A stretch of DNA of 64,000 nt from positions 1 to 64,000 of the forward strand of contig CACMXS010000002.1 in NCBI GenBank assembly GCA_902617715.1. Direction: 5' to 3'. Of the stretch, positions 7,969 through 16,427 are shown piece after piece. The position numbers were made by a program, and so were the translations under genes. Under the pieces are notes generated by a model. It made no database searches and was not told the DNA's origin. It saw only the letters and a list, made by a program, of their open reading frames with translations. Source of the stretch: an uncultured Pelagibacteraceae bacterium. Its GTDB lineage: Bacteria; Pseudomonadota; Alphaproteobacteria; Pelagibacterales; Pelagibacteraceae. Position 1 is the stretch's first letter; every line of letters begins with the position of its first letter.

Positions 7969-9146
7969 TGAATAACATTAAAGATTTTAAAAATCTTAAT
8001 CAAAAAAAAGTTTTATTAAGATTAGATTTAAATGTCCCTTTAAAACAAGGATTAATAACTGATGAAACTAGAATCAACAAAATCCTACCTACTATTAAAT
8101 TTTTATTACAAGAAAATTCTAAAATTTTAATAATTTCACATGTAGGACGACCTAAAGGAAAAATTAATAAAGATCTGTCACTCGATCCAATTTGTAAAAA
8201 TTTAGAAAGAAAAATTAATAAAAAAATTAAGATAATCTATGAAAATATTTTTAAATTGAACAAAAAAGATTTATTTAAAGATACCAACGATCAAATAATT
8301 TTTTTAGAAAATATTAGATTTTATAGAGAAGAAGAAGAAAATGACCCTAATTTCTCAAAACATTTAGCTGGACTTGCAGATTTGTTTGTAAATGATGCTT
8401 TTTCTTGTTCGCATAGAGCTCACGCGTCTGTATGTAAAATCACAGAATTCATACCATCTTTTGCTGGATTACAGCTAGAAACGGAAGTAAATGCATTAAA
8501 AAAAGTTACTACAGAAATTAAAAAACCAATTACTTGCATTATTGGGGGTTCAAAAATTTCCACCAAAATTGGAATTATAAAAAATTTAATACCTAAATTT
8601 AATAACATTGTAATTGTTGGTGCAATGGCCAATAATATCCTAAGTTTCAATGGAATAAAAATTGGAAAATCGTTAAAAGAAGATGGTTGTGAAAAAATAA
8701 TTAAAGAGATTTTTGATATTTCTAAAAAACACTCATGTACAATTACTTGCCCTGAAGATGTGATGGTCGGAAAAAGCATCAAGGATAAATCAAAAATTAA
8801 AGAACTAAATCAAATAACAAACGATGATTTAATCTTAGATATTGGCCCTAAAACAATTAACAAAATAAAAGATATCATTGAGAACAGTCAAACTGTTTTA
8901 TGGAACGGTCCAGCAGGTTATTTTGAGAATCCACATTTTGCAAATGGCAGTTATGAAATTGCAAAAACAATTATTAAAAAAAATAAATCTAAATCAATCT
9001 ATTCTGTTGTAGGAGGTGGAGATACAATAGCTGTTATAAATCAAATTAAGGCTATTAATGACTTCAACTTTGTTTCAACTGCTGGTGGTGCATTTTTAGA
9101 ATATCTTGAAGGAAAAGAACTTCCTGGTATAAAAGCTCTAAAATAA
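7968..9146 (+). CDS. pgk: Phosphoglycerate kinase
   Basis: A 392-residue PGK with the N-terminal LLRLDLNVPL, the substrate-side SHVGRPKG and LENIRFYREEE, and the C-terminal nucleotide loop SVVGGGDTIAVI. It interconverts 1,3-bisphosphoglycerate and 3-phosphoglycerate with ATP formation. The start codon overlaps the gap stop by one base, and fba starts one base after its end, so this is tightly coupled central carbon metabolism. Length is normal for bacteria. Confidence 0.98.
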   Translation: MNNIKDFKNLNQKKVLLRLDLNVPLKQGLITDETRINKILPTIKFLLQENSKILIISHVGRPKGKINKDLSLDPICKNLERKINKKIKIIYENIFKLNKKDLFKDTNDQIIFLENIRFYREEEENDPNFSKHLAGLADLFVNDAFSCSHRAHASVCKITEFIPSFAGLQLETEVNALKKVTTEIKKPITCIIGGSKISTKIGIIKNLIPKFNNIVIVGAMANNILSFNGIKIGKSLKEDGCEKIIKEIFDISKKHSCTITCPEDVMVGKSIKDKSKIKELNQITNDDLILDIGPKTINKIKDIIENSQTVLWNGPAGYFENPHFANGSYEIAKTIIKKNKSKSIYSVVGGGDTIAVINQIKAINDFNFVSTAGGAFLEYLEGKELPGIKALK

Positions 9147-9147
9147 A

Positions 9148-10155
9148 ATGTCAGAATTAAATAACATAGTAATAAAAATTCTTGGTGAAGGAAAAGGAAT
9201 TTTAGCAGCTGATGAAAGCACTGGAACAATAACTAAAAGATTTGAAAGTGTAAATGTTTCTTCAACGCCTGAAAGTAGATTGCTATTTAGAGAAATACTT
9301 TTTAGCTCTTCAAGTATGACTGAATGTATTGGAGGTGTAATTTTATATGATGAAACAATAAAACAAGAAACTTCTAAAAAAAATAAAATCCCTGAATTAA
9401 TTTCTGAAATGGGCTCTGTGCCAGGGATTAAAGTAGACACAGGTGCCAAAATTTTAGCTGGATCACCAGATGAAAAGATTACGGAGGGTTTGGATGGTCT
9501 AAGAGAAAGATTGAAGGAGTATTCTAAACTTGGGGCAAAATTTACTAAATGGAGAGGTGTTTATACTATATCTAAGAATTTTCCAAGTAAGCTTTCTATG
9601 CAATCTAACGCTCATGCGCTGGCAAGATATTCATCATTAGTTCAAGAATGTAACATGGTACCAATAGTTGAGCCAGAAGTTTTGATGGATGGTGATCATT
9701 CTGCAAAAGATTGTTATGAAAAAACTTCAGAAGTTATTAAAAAGTGTTTTGAAGAATTGATTTTACATAAAGTTGATTTAAAAGGAATTATACTTAAACC
9801 TAATATGATTTTAGCTGGAAATAAATCTAAAGACAAAATCTCAAATGATGATGTTGCAAAGTTAACTTTAAAATGTTTAGAAAACTCGGTTCCGTCAGAG
9901 GTGCCTGGAATTGCTTTTTTATCTGGCGGACAATCAGAAATAGAAGCTACAGAAAATTTAAATTTAATTAATAAGAATAACAAGACTAATTTTATAATGA
10001 GTTATTCTTATGGAAGAGCCCTTCAACAAAGTGCATTAAAATTTTGGTCTAAGGACACAAATAATATTGAAGGAACTCAAAAGATTTTTAACCACCGGGC
10101 AAAAATGAATACATTAGCTGCCCGAGGAAATTGGTCTAAAAATCTTGAGATTTAA
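9148..10155 (+). CDS. fba: Class I fructose-bisphosphate aldolase
   Basis: A 335-residue class I (Schiff-base) aldolase of the eukaryote-like type: ILAADESTGTITKRF near the start, the lysine strand KGIILKPNMILAG, and FLSGGQSEIEAT. It cleaves or forms fructose-1,6-bisphosphate without a metal ion. It is one base after pgk, in the expected alphaproteobacterial pgk-fba order. Its 3' end overlaps the predicted start of thiE by 11 bases. Confidence 0.97.
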   Translation: MSELNNIVIKILGEGKGILAADESTGTITKRFESVNVSSTPESRLLFREILFSSSSMTECIGGVILYDETIKQETSKKNKIPELISEMGSVPGIKVDTGAKILAGSPDEKITEGLDGLRERLKEYSKLGAKFTKWRGVYTISKNFPSKLSMQSNAHALARYSSLVQECNMVPIVEPEVLMDGDHSAKDCYEKTSEVIKKCFEELILHKVDLKGIILKPNMILAGNKSKDKISNDDVAKLTLKCLENSVPSEVPGIAFLSGGQSEIEATENLNLINKNNKTNFIMSYSYGRALQQSALKFWSKDTNNIEGTQKIFNHRAKMNTLAARGNWSKNLEI

Positions 10156-10759
10156 TAAAAAAAAATTCATATACTTAATTTCTCCACTTAATATAGATAA
10201 TACTTTTTATAACCATCTTGAAAATGTTTTAAGTCAGAAAAAAGTGAGTTTTTTTCAATTAAGACTTAAAAAGAAAAATTTTAAAAAAAAATTAATAATA
10301 GGAAAAAAAATTAAAAAAATTTGCAAAAAATTTGGTGTTAAATTTTTAATTAATGACGATATATATCTCGCCAAAAAATTAGATGTTGATGGTTGTCATT
10401 TAGGTCAAAAAGATATGAACATTATAAAAGCTAGAAAAATAATTGGAAATAAGATAATTGGCATTACCTGCCACAACTCAATTAGACTAGCAAAAGTTGC
10501 TATAGAAAATAAAGCTGACTATTTAGCTTTTGGTGCCTTTTATTTATCAAAAACAAAAAAAATAAAATATAAAGCATCTTTTGATATTTTAAAAAAAGCT
10601 AGAAAGATCACAAAAAAACCAATAGTTGCTATTGGTGGTATAAATTCTAAAAATTATAAAAAACTTTTGTTGAATAAAGCCAACTTATTAGCTATCTCAG
10701 GCTACATTTGGATAAATAAAAAACTAAAACCTTTAGAAGCTATTAAAAAGTTTATATGA
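10145..10759 (+). CDS. thiE: Thiamine-phosphate synthase (ThiE family)
   Basis: A 204-residue TIM-barrel protein with most ThiE substrate signatures: FFQLRLK, FLINDD, CHLGQKD, GITCHN, and PIVAIGGI near the C-terminus. The usual TxTK pyrophosphate loop reads SKTK. ThiE joins hydroxymethylpyrimidine diphosphate and thiazole phosphate to give thiamine phosphate. Its place after fba is seen in other alphaproteobacteria and fits a supply role for the thiamine-dependent transketolase. No TPP riboswitch can lie here, since the gene overlaps fba. A very lysine-rich sequence and the SKTK change leave some doubt about exact activity. Confidence 0.8.
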   Translation: MRFNKKKFIYLISPLNIDNTFYNHLENVLSQKKVSFFQLRLKKKNFKKKLIIGKKIKKICKKFGVKFLINDDIYLAKKLDVDGCHLGQKDMNIIKARKIIGNKIIGITCHNSIRLAKVAIENKADYLAFGAFYLSKTKKIKYKASFDILKKARKITKKPIVAIGGINSKNYKKLLLNKANLLAISGYIWINKKLKPLEAIKKFI

Positions 10760-11316
10760 AAATTAATGCTAGCGAAATAAGAGTTGGAATGTTGCTTGAG
10801 TATAAAAATGATTTATGGCAAGTGCTAAAAACTCAACATGTAAAACCTGGAAAAGGTGGTGCTTTTGCACAAGTAGAAATGAAAAGTGTAAATAAAAATA
10901 CAAAATTAAATGAAAGATTTAGATCAAGTGAGTCTGTAGAAAAAGCCTCTTTAGATGAAATAGATTTCAATTATTCTTATGAGGATGAAAATAACTATTA
11001 TTTTATGAATCCAAAATCATTCGAACAAGTTGAAATAAAAAAGAGCATAGTTGGAGAAAAAGGTAAATTATTAACAGAAAACTTAGAAGTTAATTTATGT
11101 TTTTACAATGATAATCCAATCTCAATAAATTTACCTAATCAAGTAAAGTGTAAAATAGAGTCAACAGATGTTGCTCTAAAAGGTCAAACAGTTTCGTCAT
11201 CATATAAACCTGCAGTCTTAAGCAATGGGCTAAATATACAAGTTCCTCCATTTATTGAGTCTGGTGATGAAATAATTTTGGACACAAGAAATTTAGAATA
11301 CATAAAAAAAATTTAA
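10756..11316 (+). CDS. efp: Elongation factor P
   Basis: A 186-residue EF-P with three beta-barrel domains. The loop that reaches the peptidyl-transferase centre is present as KPGKGGAF, with the modifiable lysine at K33; the C-terminal IQVPPFIESGDEI is also conserved. EF-P relieves ribosome stalling on polyproline. It overlaps thiE by four bases, so its expression is tied to the glycolytic run. The modifying enzyme (EpmA-like or other) is not in this window. Confidence 0.98.
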   Translation: MKINASEIRVGMLLEYKNDLWQVLKTQHVKPGKGGAFAQVEMKSVNKNTKLNERFRSSESVEKASLDEIDFNYSYEDENNYYFMNPKSFEQVEIKKSIVGEKGKLLTENLEVNLCFYNDNPISINLPNQVKCKIESTDVALKGQTVSSSYKPAVLSNGLNIQVPPFIESGDEIILDTRNLEYIKKI

Positions 11317-11319
11317 TAT

Positions 11320-12060
11320 ATGAATTCTATTTCAGCAAATCTTAATCTAATGATTAAAGCATGTGAAAAGGCATCAAAAATACTTATCAGAGATTTTGGT
11401 GAACTGGAGAAACTACAAGTTTCTAAAAAAGGACCCTCAGATTTTGTTACTAATTCAGATTTAAAAACAGAAAAAATAATTATTGAAGAGCTTTCAAAAG
11501 CTAGACCAGATTATTCAATAATTAGTGAAGAGATGGGTATCAAGAGTAATAAAGATAAAAAAAATACTTGGGTGATTGATCCAATAGACGGTACTGTAAA
11601 TTTTTTGCACGGTATACCACATTTTGCAACTTCAATTGCACTTAAAAAAGAAAATGAAATCATATCTGGTCTCATTTTTGATCCAATCAAAAATGAGATG
11701 TTTTATGCAGAAAAAAATAATGGTGCTTACTTAAATAATAAAAGAATAAGAGTTTCAAGAAAAATAAAAATTGATGAATGTTTATTTGCTACCAGTGGAA
11801 AAAATGAAAAACAAATTGATTTTTCTTATAGAAAATCTGGCTCAGCAGCTTTGGATATGGCTTATGTTGCATGTGGAAGATATGATGGATACTTTCAAAA
11901 AAATTTACATCTCTGGGATATTGCGGCTGGAATAATAATTATTAAAGAAGCAGGAGGTATTATTAATGATATAAACCTAAATAATCACAAAGATGTTGAA
12001 ATTATTGCATCTACTCCTGATATTAATAGTAAATTAATTAAAAAAATAACTAACTTTTAA
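11320..12060 (+). CDS. suhB: Inositol-1-monophosphatase family protein
   Basis: A 246-residue SuhB/IMPase protein. The metal-binding motifs are visible: SEEMG (E70/E71), [12 protein letters not shown] (D87, D90) and the C-terminal [11 protein letters not shown]. It dephosphorylates inositol monophosphates and related sugar phosphates; in E. coli SuhB also takes part in rRNA transcription. It follows efp by three bases and is the last gene of this run, since a good promoter lies between it and rpmE. Confidence 0.93.
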   Translation: MNSISANLNLMIKACEKASKILIRDFGELEKLQVSKKGPSDFVTNSDLKTEKIIIEELSKARPDYSIISEEMGIKSNKDKKNTWVIDPIDGTVNFLHGIPHFATSIALKKENEIISGLIFDPIKNEMFYAEKNNGAYLNNKRIRVSRKIKIDECLFATSGKNEKQIDFSYRKSGSAALDMAYVACGRYDGYFQKNLHLWDIAAGIIIIKEAGGIINDINLNNHKDVEIIASTPDINSKLIKKITNF

Positions 12061-12088
12061 TTGTTTTAAAAAATTCTTTTGCTATAAG
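12061..12088 (+). promoter_or_regulatory. Probable sigma-70-type promoter of rpmE
   Basis: TTGTTT, a 16-base spacer, then TATAAG (preceded by TTGC). The start codon of rpmE is only seven bases beyond the -10 element, so transcription would begin at or next to the ATG, giving a leaderless message. Judged by eye only. Confidence 0.5.
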
Positions 12089-12095
12089 TCTCCGA

Positions 12096-12326
12096 ATGAA
12101 AAAAAAAATACACCCTAACTATCATTTAATTAAAGTTGAAATGACTGATGGTTCCCAGTTTGAAACTAGATCTACATGGGGATCTGAGGGTGAGATTTTG
12201 AAGTTAGAGATTGATCCAAAGTCTCATTCTGCTTGGACTGGTGGAAAACAAAAACTTATGGATAAAGGAAGAATAAGTAAATTTAATAAAAAATTTCAAA
12301 ATTTTAAATCAAACAAAAAAAATTAG
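12096..12326 (+). CDS. rpmE: 50S ribosomal protein L31, zinc-free type
   Basis: A 76-residue L31: [22 protein letters not shown] and the later [18 protein letters not shown] match the alphaproteobacterial form. The cysteines of zinc-binding L31 are replaced (MTDG, DPKSHS), so this is the C-minus type and needs no zinc. No Shine-Dalgarno sequence precedes the ATG; the promoter placement suggests a leaderless message. The next gene starts immediately after the stop codon. Confidence 0.95.
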   Translation: MKKKIHPNYHLIKVEMTDGSQFETRSTWGSEGEILKLEIDPKSHSAWTGGKQKLMDKGRISKFNKKFQNFKSNKKN

Positions 12327-12902
12327 ATGTCTAATGCACCCTTAATGCCAATGGCAACTGCTGTATGGCTTGTTGAAAATACAACATTAACATTTAAACA
12401 AATTGCAGATTTCTGTAATCTTCATGAAGTTGAAATCCAAGGAATTGCAGATGGTGAGGTTGCCAAAGGGATTAAAGCATATAATCCAATTATAACTGGA
12501 CAACTTTCAAGAGAAGAAATTGATCTATCCTCTCAAGATAAGAATAGACCATTAAAAATCAAAAATTCTGATGTAGAAATATCTAATTCTGAAAAAAAAA
12601 TAAAAAAATATATACCGTTATCAAAAAGACAAGATAAGCCAGACTCTGCTTTGTGGTTGATCAAGCAGCATAATATTTTAAAAGATTCTCAAATAGCAAG
12701 ATTAGTTGGTATTACAAAAAACTCTGTAACAGCCATTAGGAATAAAAGCTATTGGAACTATAATAGTCTAAATCCAAAAGACCCGGTAGCTCTGAATTTA
12801 TTCTCACAAAAAGATCTTGTAGAAGCTATAGCAAAAGCTGAAAGAAGAATAAAAAGAGAAAAAAGAGATAAAGAGAGAGAAAAAAATAAAATTACTAAAT
12901 GA
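12327..12902 (+). CDS. DUF1013 / TrcR-like transcriptional regulator
   Basis: A 191-residue protein matching the alphaproteobacteria-specific DUF1013 family, whose members are annotated as the cell-cycle regulator TrcR. Characteristic stretches are PLMPMATAVWLVENTTLTF, a helix-turn-helix-like FKQIADFCNLHEVEIQGIADG, and a second DSALWLIKQHNILKDSQIARL repeat of the same type. The C-terminus is a charged helix (RRIKREKRDKERE). It is probably DNA-binding; targets are unknown. It begins directly after the rpmE stop with no spacer and so is cotranscribed. Confidence 0.8.
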   Translation: MSNAPLMPMATAVWLVENTTLTFKQIADFCNLHEVEIQGIADGEVAKGIKAYNPIITGQLSREEIDLSSQDKNRPLKIKNSDVEISNSEKKIKKYIPLSKRQDKPDSALWLIKQHNILKDSQIARLVGITKNSVTAIRNKSYWNYNSLNPKDPVALNLFSQKDLVEAIAKAERRIKREKRDKEREKNKITK

Positions 12903-12934
12903 AATATGAATAATATTAATAGACATAAAATTAT

Positions 12935-12960
12935 AAAAGTGTTAACAACTCACTTTTTTT
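12935..12960 (+). terminator. Hairpin with U-run just before the rpsU ribosome binding site
   Basis: AAAAGTG, a nine-base loop and CACTTTT can pair in a seven-base stem followed by three more T. It looks like a weak intrinsic terminator for the rpmE/DUF1013 transcript or an attenuator in the rpsU leader, because the GGAGGT follows immediately. The stem is mostly A-T, so stability is doubtful. Confidence 0.3.
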
Positions 12961-12966
12961 GGAGGT
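12961..12966 (+). promoter_or_regulatory. Perfect Shine-Dalgarno sequence of rpsU
   Basis: GGAGGT, five bases (counted from GGAGG) before an in-frame ATT that aligns with the S21 initiator methionine. None of the seven genes from gap through DUF1013 has a comparable site, so this element stands out and decides the start of rpsU. Confidence 0.7.
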
Positions 12967-12970
12967 AGTT

Positions 12971-13165
12971 ATTAAAATAGAAGTCAAAGATAATAATGTT
13001 GAACAAGCTCTCAGAGTTTTAAAAAGAAAACTTCAAAGAGATGGATTTTTTAAAGTGATCAAACTTAAAAATACATACGAAAAGCCCTCAGAAAAAAAGA
13101 AAAGAATTCTACAGGAAAATATTAAAAGAGTTAAAAAACTAAATAAGTTAAAAAACAGAATTTAA
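12971..13165 (+). CDS. rpsU: 30S ribosomal protein S21 (apparent ATT start)
   Basis: EVKDNNVEQALRVLKRKLQRDG and YEKPSEKKKR are classic S21. The ORF track starts at TTG (12959), but that codon overlaps the Shine-Dalgarno sequence. Aligning with the family pattern M-x-V-x-V-(R/K)-D-N-N puts the initiator exactly at ATT (12971), five bases after GGAGG. No ATG or GTG is available in frame. The product would be 64 residues. S21 binds the 30S platform near the 16S 3' end and helps early initiation. The tRNA-fMet gene begins five bases after the stop. A 20-codon upstream ORF (12906-12968) ends inside the ribosome binding site. Confidence 0.9.
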   Translation: MKIEVKDNNVEQALRVLKRKLQRDGFFKVIKLKNTYEKPSEKKKRILQENIKRVKKLNKLKNRI

Positions 13166-13170
13166 AATAA

Positions 13171-13247
<77 letters not shown>

Positions 13248-13313
13248 ATTTAATTAAGTTTTAATATTTAAAATTTTCTAATAAAATAAAGTGAAATAGA
13301 GATTAAAAATTAA

Positions 13314-14039
13314 ATGAATAGATGGGACTTTTATAAAAAAAACCTCCTTAAATATATTGATAAAAATGCGAATATTTTATTAATAAGTGGATCAAATGAA
13401 GAGATAAAAATTCTAAGAGATTTGGGTTATACTAAATTAAGTAATACATTTTTCAATAGTAAAGACAATAAAGTTTTTGAAAATAATGGTTTAGTATTAA
13501 ATAAAAATCTATTCAATGAAGATGCACGAAATTTGAAATTTAATTCAAATAGCTTTGACTATGTTATCACTAATGCAACTTTACATCATATTGATTTACC
13601 ACACAAAGCCATAACAGAGCTATATAGAGTAGCTAATAAAGGAGTTCTAATAATTGAGTCTAATGACTCAGTAATAATGACTTTTGCATGTAAGCTAAAT
13701 TTAGCTGAAGAATTTGAATTATCTTCAGTGAAAAATAATTCTGGAGGACTTTTGGATAAAGGTATACCTAATTACGTCTATAGATGGTCAGAAAGAGAGG
13801 TCTTTAAACTATTAAATTCTTTTAATCCAGAAAAGGTTCATAATATAAAGTTCAATTATGAAAATGATCTAACAAATATAAAATCAAAAAAAAAGATTTT
13901 TTATATTCCACTTAAAATAATCATTTTTTTTGCAAAAATTTTTTTCCTTATTTTCAAAAAACAACAAAATTGCTTATCAATTTTTATAGATAAATCTGGA
14001 TCTATTGATCGATGGGATAAAAAATTTTTTAAAGCTTAA
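13314..14039 (+). CDS. Class I SAM-dependent methyltransferase (Methyltransf_11-like)
   Basis: A 241-residue protein. The middle reads NSFDYVITNATLHHIDLPHKAITELYRV, the typical motif stretch of small-molecule methyltransferases (acidic residue, then LHH). Motif I is weak (NILLISGSNEEIKIL instead of a glycine-rich loop). Near the C-terminus is a hydrophobic basic segment (IPLKIIIFFAKIFFLIF), which may bind membrane. The substrate is unknown. It overlaps the transaldolase gene tail to tail by 11 bases, leaving no room for a terminator. Confidence 0.65.
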   Translation: MNRWDFYKKNLLKYIDKNANILLISGSNEEIKILRDLGYTKLSNTFFNSKDNKVFENNGLVLNKNLFNEDARNLKFNSNSFDYVITNATLHHIDLPHKAITELYRVANKGVLIIESNDSVIMTFACKLNLAEEFELSSVKNNSGGLLDKGIPNYVYRWSEREVFKLLNSFNPEKVHNIKFNYENDLTNIKSKKKIFYIPLKIIIFFAKIFFLIFKKQQNCLSIFIDKSGSIDRWDKKFFKA

Positions 14040-14721
14040 ATTTAGATTTTTTTGTATCTTTTAAAAAACCATTGACAGTATCAACTGTAAGTTTTTCAAA
14101 TGATTTTCCAAAATTTTCAATTTTTTCAATTATCTTAGGTGGAACAGTAATTATGTGACATTTTAATTGCTTTGCTTGAATGAAATTGTAAGGCTCTCTC
14201 GTACTAGCCCAAAGAATTTCCACATTCTTGTACTTTTTTACAATTTGAATACTTTTTTTAAATTCTGGTATAGGGTCTTTGCCCGCATCTGCCATCCTTC
14301 CAGCAAAGATAGAAATGATTACTTTTGTTTTTTTATCTATTTTTTTTAAAATTTGCTTAGTTTGTTTTGCTGTATAAACTGCTGTAATATTCAGTTTTAT
14401 TTTTTCCTTATTAAGCTTTCTAATTACAGGCCCCATAAATTTTCCTTTTGAATTAGTTACAGGAACTTTTACAAATACATTTTTGCCCCACTTGCTTATA
14501 ATTCGACCTTGTAAAATCATATTTTTAATATCATCAGCAAAAACTTCGCACGAAACTGGTTTATTTGTAATCTTTAAAATTTCTTTTGAATATTTAGTGT
14601 AATTTTTAGCTCCCGCTTTTCTCATCAAGCTTGGGTTTGTAGTAAAACCTTTGACAATCTTTTTTTTATTAAATCTTTTGATTAGATTAATATCAGCAAT
14701 ATCACAAAAAATTTTAGTCAA
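14029..14721 (-). CDS. tal: Transaldolase, small (fructose-6-phosphate-aldolase-like) type
   Basis: A 230-residue protein of the short transaldolase group. The start (KIFCDIADINLIKRF, then KGFTTNPSL) and the Schiff-base lysine K85 in NVFVKVPVTN are diagnostic; a later ISIFAGRMADAGKDP matches the phosphate-binding part. It transfers dihydroxyacetone units in the pentose phosphate pathway, complementing tkt at 5 kb. It lies two bases after pntB in the same orientation. Confidence 0.9.
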   Translation of the reverse strand: MTKIFCDIADINLIKRFNKKKIVKGFTTNPSLMRKAGAKNYTKYSKEILKITNKPVSCEVFADDIKNMILQGRIISKWGKNVFVKVPVTNSKGKFMGPVIRKLNKEKIKLNITAVYTAKQTKQILKKIDKKTKVIISIFAGRMADAGKDPIPEFKKSIQIVKKYKNVEILWASTREPYNFIQAKQLKCHIITVPPKIIEKIENFGKSFEKLTVDTVNGFLKDTKKSKFKL

Positions 14722-14723
14722 AT

Positions 14724-16118
14724 TTATAAGCTTTTTACAATTTCCTCTGTCATTTTTTTTGCGTCAGCAAACAACATTAAGGTATTATCTCTATAAAATA
14801 AATCATTATCAATTCCTGCGTATCCAGGTGATAAACTTCTTTTTACAAAAAGAACTGACTTACTTTTTTCCACATCTAGTATAGGCATGCCATATATAGG
14901 ACTTTGGGGATCGGATTTTGCAACTGGATTAGTTACATCATTCGCTCCAATTACATAAGCTACATCACAATTTGCAAAATCATTATTTATCTCTTCAAGT
15001 TCAAAAACCTCATCATATGGTACATTAGCCTCGGCCAACAATACATTCATATGACCAGGCATTCTTCCTGCAACTGGATGAATGGCATATGAGACTTTAA
15101 CTCCATTTTTTTTTAAAGAATCTACCATTTCTCTTAACGCATGTTGTGCTTGGGCAACTGCCATTCCATACCCAGGAACTATAATAACTGATGAAGCATT
15201 TTTCATTAAAAAAGCAGCATCCTCTGCGTTTCCACTCTTAACTGGTTTTTGTTCTTTAGTTTGTAAAGTTGATGATTGGTCAGTTGCTCCCCAACCACCT
15301 AAAATCACATTAAAGAATGACCTGTTCATACCTTTACACATTATGTATGAAAGTATTGCACCAGATGAACCAACTAAAGCACCTGTGATAATCAATGCTG
15401 TATTTTCAAGAGTAAAACCTATTCCAGCTGCCGCCCAACCTGAATATGAATTAAGCATAGATATAACTACTGGCATATCGGCTCCACCAATAGGGATTAT
15501 TAATAACACACCAACTAAAAATGAAATTAATACTATTGACCAAAAAATATTTGAAGATTGTGTTTTACATAAATAATAAATTAAAAAAATAATTCCTAAA
15601 CCTAAAAAAAGATTAATAATATGTTGGCCTTTAAAAGTAATTGGAGACCCAGACATTATTCCTCTTAATTTCAAAAAAGCAATTATTGATCCAGAAAAAG
15701 TAATTGCACCAATGGCTGCTCCTAATGACATTTCTATCAAACTTGCTAATTTAATATTTCCTACATTACCTAAATTAAAAGCCCCTGGTTTTAAAAATGC
15801 TGCAATTGCAACAAAAACTGCTGCTAATCCTACAAGACTATGAAAACCAGCAACTAATTCTGGCATAGCAGTCATAGGTATTCGAAATGCAATGAATGCT
15901 CCTATTGATCCACCAATCAATAAAAAAGCTAATACATAAATAAAACCATTTCCAAAATTATTTATTGATAAAAAGGTAACAATTATAGCTATTGCCATAC
16001 CTGCAATTCCAAAATAATTACCTTGTCTAGAAGACTCTGGTGATGAGAGCCCTCTTAAAGCTAAAATAAATAATATTCCTGATAATAAATAAAATACAGC
16101 TGATAAATTTGGAGTCAT
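14724..16118 (-). CDS. pntB: NAD(P) transhydrogenase subunit beta
   Basis: A 464-residue membrane protein: an N-terminal set of about eight to nine helices (domain II) followed by the NADP-binding domain III with VPGYGMAVAQAQHALREM and GANDVTNPVAKSDPQSPIYG. The enzyme couples proton entry to hydride transfer from NADH to NADP+. It overlaps the small alpha-2 subunit gene by four bases and is followed closely by transaldolase, so NADPH supply and pentose phosphate chemistry share a transcript. Confidence 0.98.
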   Translation of the reverse strand: MTPNLSAVFYLLSGILFILALRGLSSPESSRQGNYFGIAGMAIAIIVTFLSINNFGNGFIYVLAFLLIGGSIGAFIAFRIPMTAMPELVAGFHSLVGLAAVFVAIAAFLKPGAFNLGNVGNIKLASLIEMSLGAAIGAITFSGSIIAFLKLRGIMSGSPITFKGQHIINLFLGLGIIFLIYYLCKTQSSNIFWSIVLISFLVGVLLIIPIGGADMPVVISMLNSYSGWAAAGIGFTLENTALIITGALVGSSGAILSYIMCKGMNRSFFNVILGGWGATDQSSTLQTKEQKPVKSGNAEDAAFLMKNASSVIIVPGYGMAVAQAQHALREMVDSLKKNGVKVSYAIHPVAGRMPGHMNVLLAEANVPYDEVFELEEINNDFANCDVAYVIGANDVTNPVAKSDPQSPIYGMPILDVEKSKSVLFVKRSLSPGYAGIDNDLFYRDNTLMLFADAKKMTEEIVKSL

Positions 16119-16423
16119 TTTTTATTTTTTTTTTTCTTATACATTTGCAACATTCTTTGGGTAACTAAAAAACCACCAAAAATATTTATTGCAGCTAAAA
16201 TAATTGCTAAAAAACCAAAAATATTTGAAGTTTCAAAAATTTTATCTGAAGTTCCAGCTAAAGCTGCAATGATTGCTCCCACAATGATTACTGATGATAT
16301 TGCATTGGTTACAGACATTAAAGGTGTATGAAGAGATGGTGTAACGCTCCAAACAACATAATAACCAACAAATATTGATAAAATAAAAATACTAAGTCTG
16401 AATATAAAAGGATCTATTTCCAT
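16115..16423 (-). CDS. pntAB: NAD(P) transhydrogenase subunit alpha, part 2
   Basis: A 102-residue protein with about four membrane helices (YYVVWSVTPSLHTPLMSVTNAISSVIIVGAI). It corresponds to the C-terminal membrane part of E. coli PntA, here a separate gene as is usual in alphaproteobacteria. It is four bases after the larger alpha part and overlaps pntB by four bases. Confidence 0.96.
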   Translation of the reverse strand: MEIDPFIFRLSIFILSIFVGYYVVWSVTPSLHTPLMSVTNAISSVIIVGAIIAALAGTSDKIFETSNIFGFLAIILAAINIFGGFLVTQRMLQMYKKKKNKK

Positions 16424-16427
16424 AAAA

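Noticed and set aside
10145-10755. TPP riboswitch before thiE
   Set aside because: thiE overlaps fba, leaving no leader, and no TPP-aptamer consensus is visible.
12906-12968. 20-codon ORF before rpsU as an annotated gene
   Set aside because: Too short to support as a protein; kept only as part of the rpsU control finding.
15082-15576. Plus-strand 164-residue ORF inside pntB
   Set aside because: Antisense shadow of a highly conserved gene; no family resemblance.
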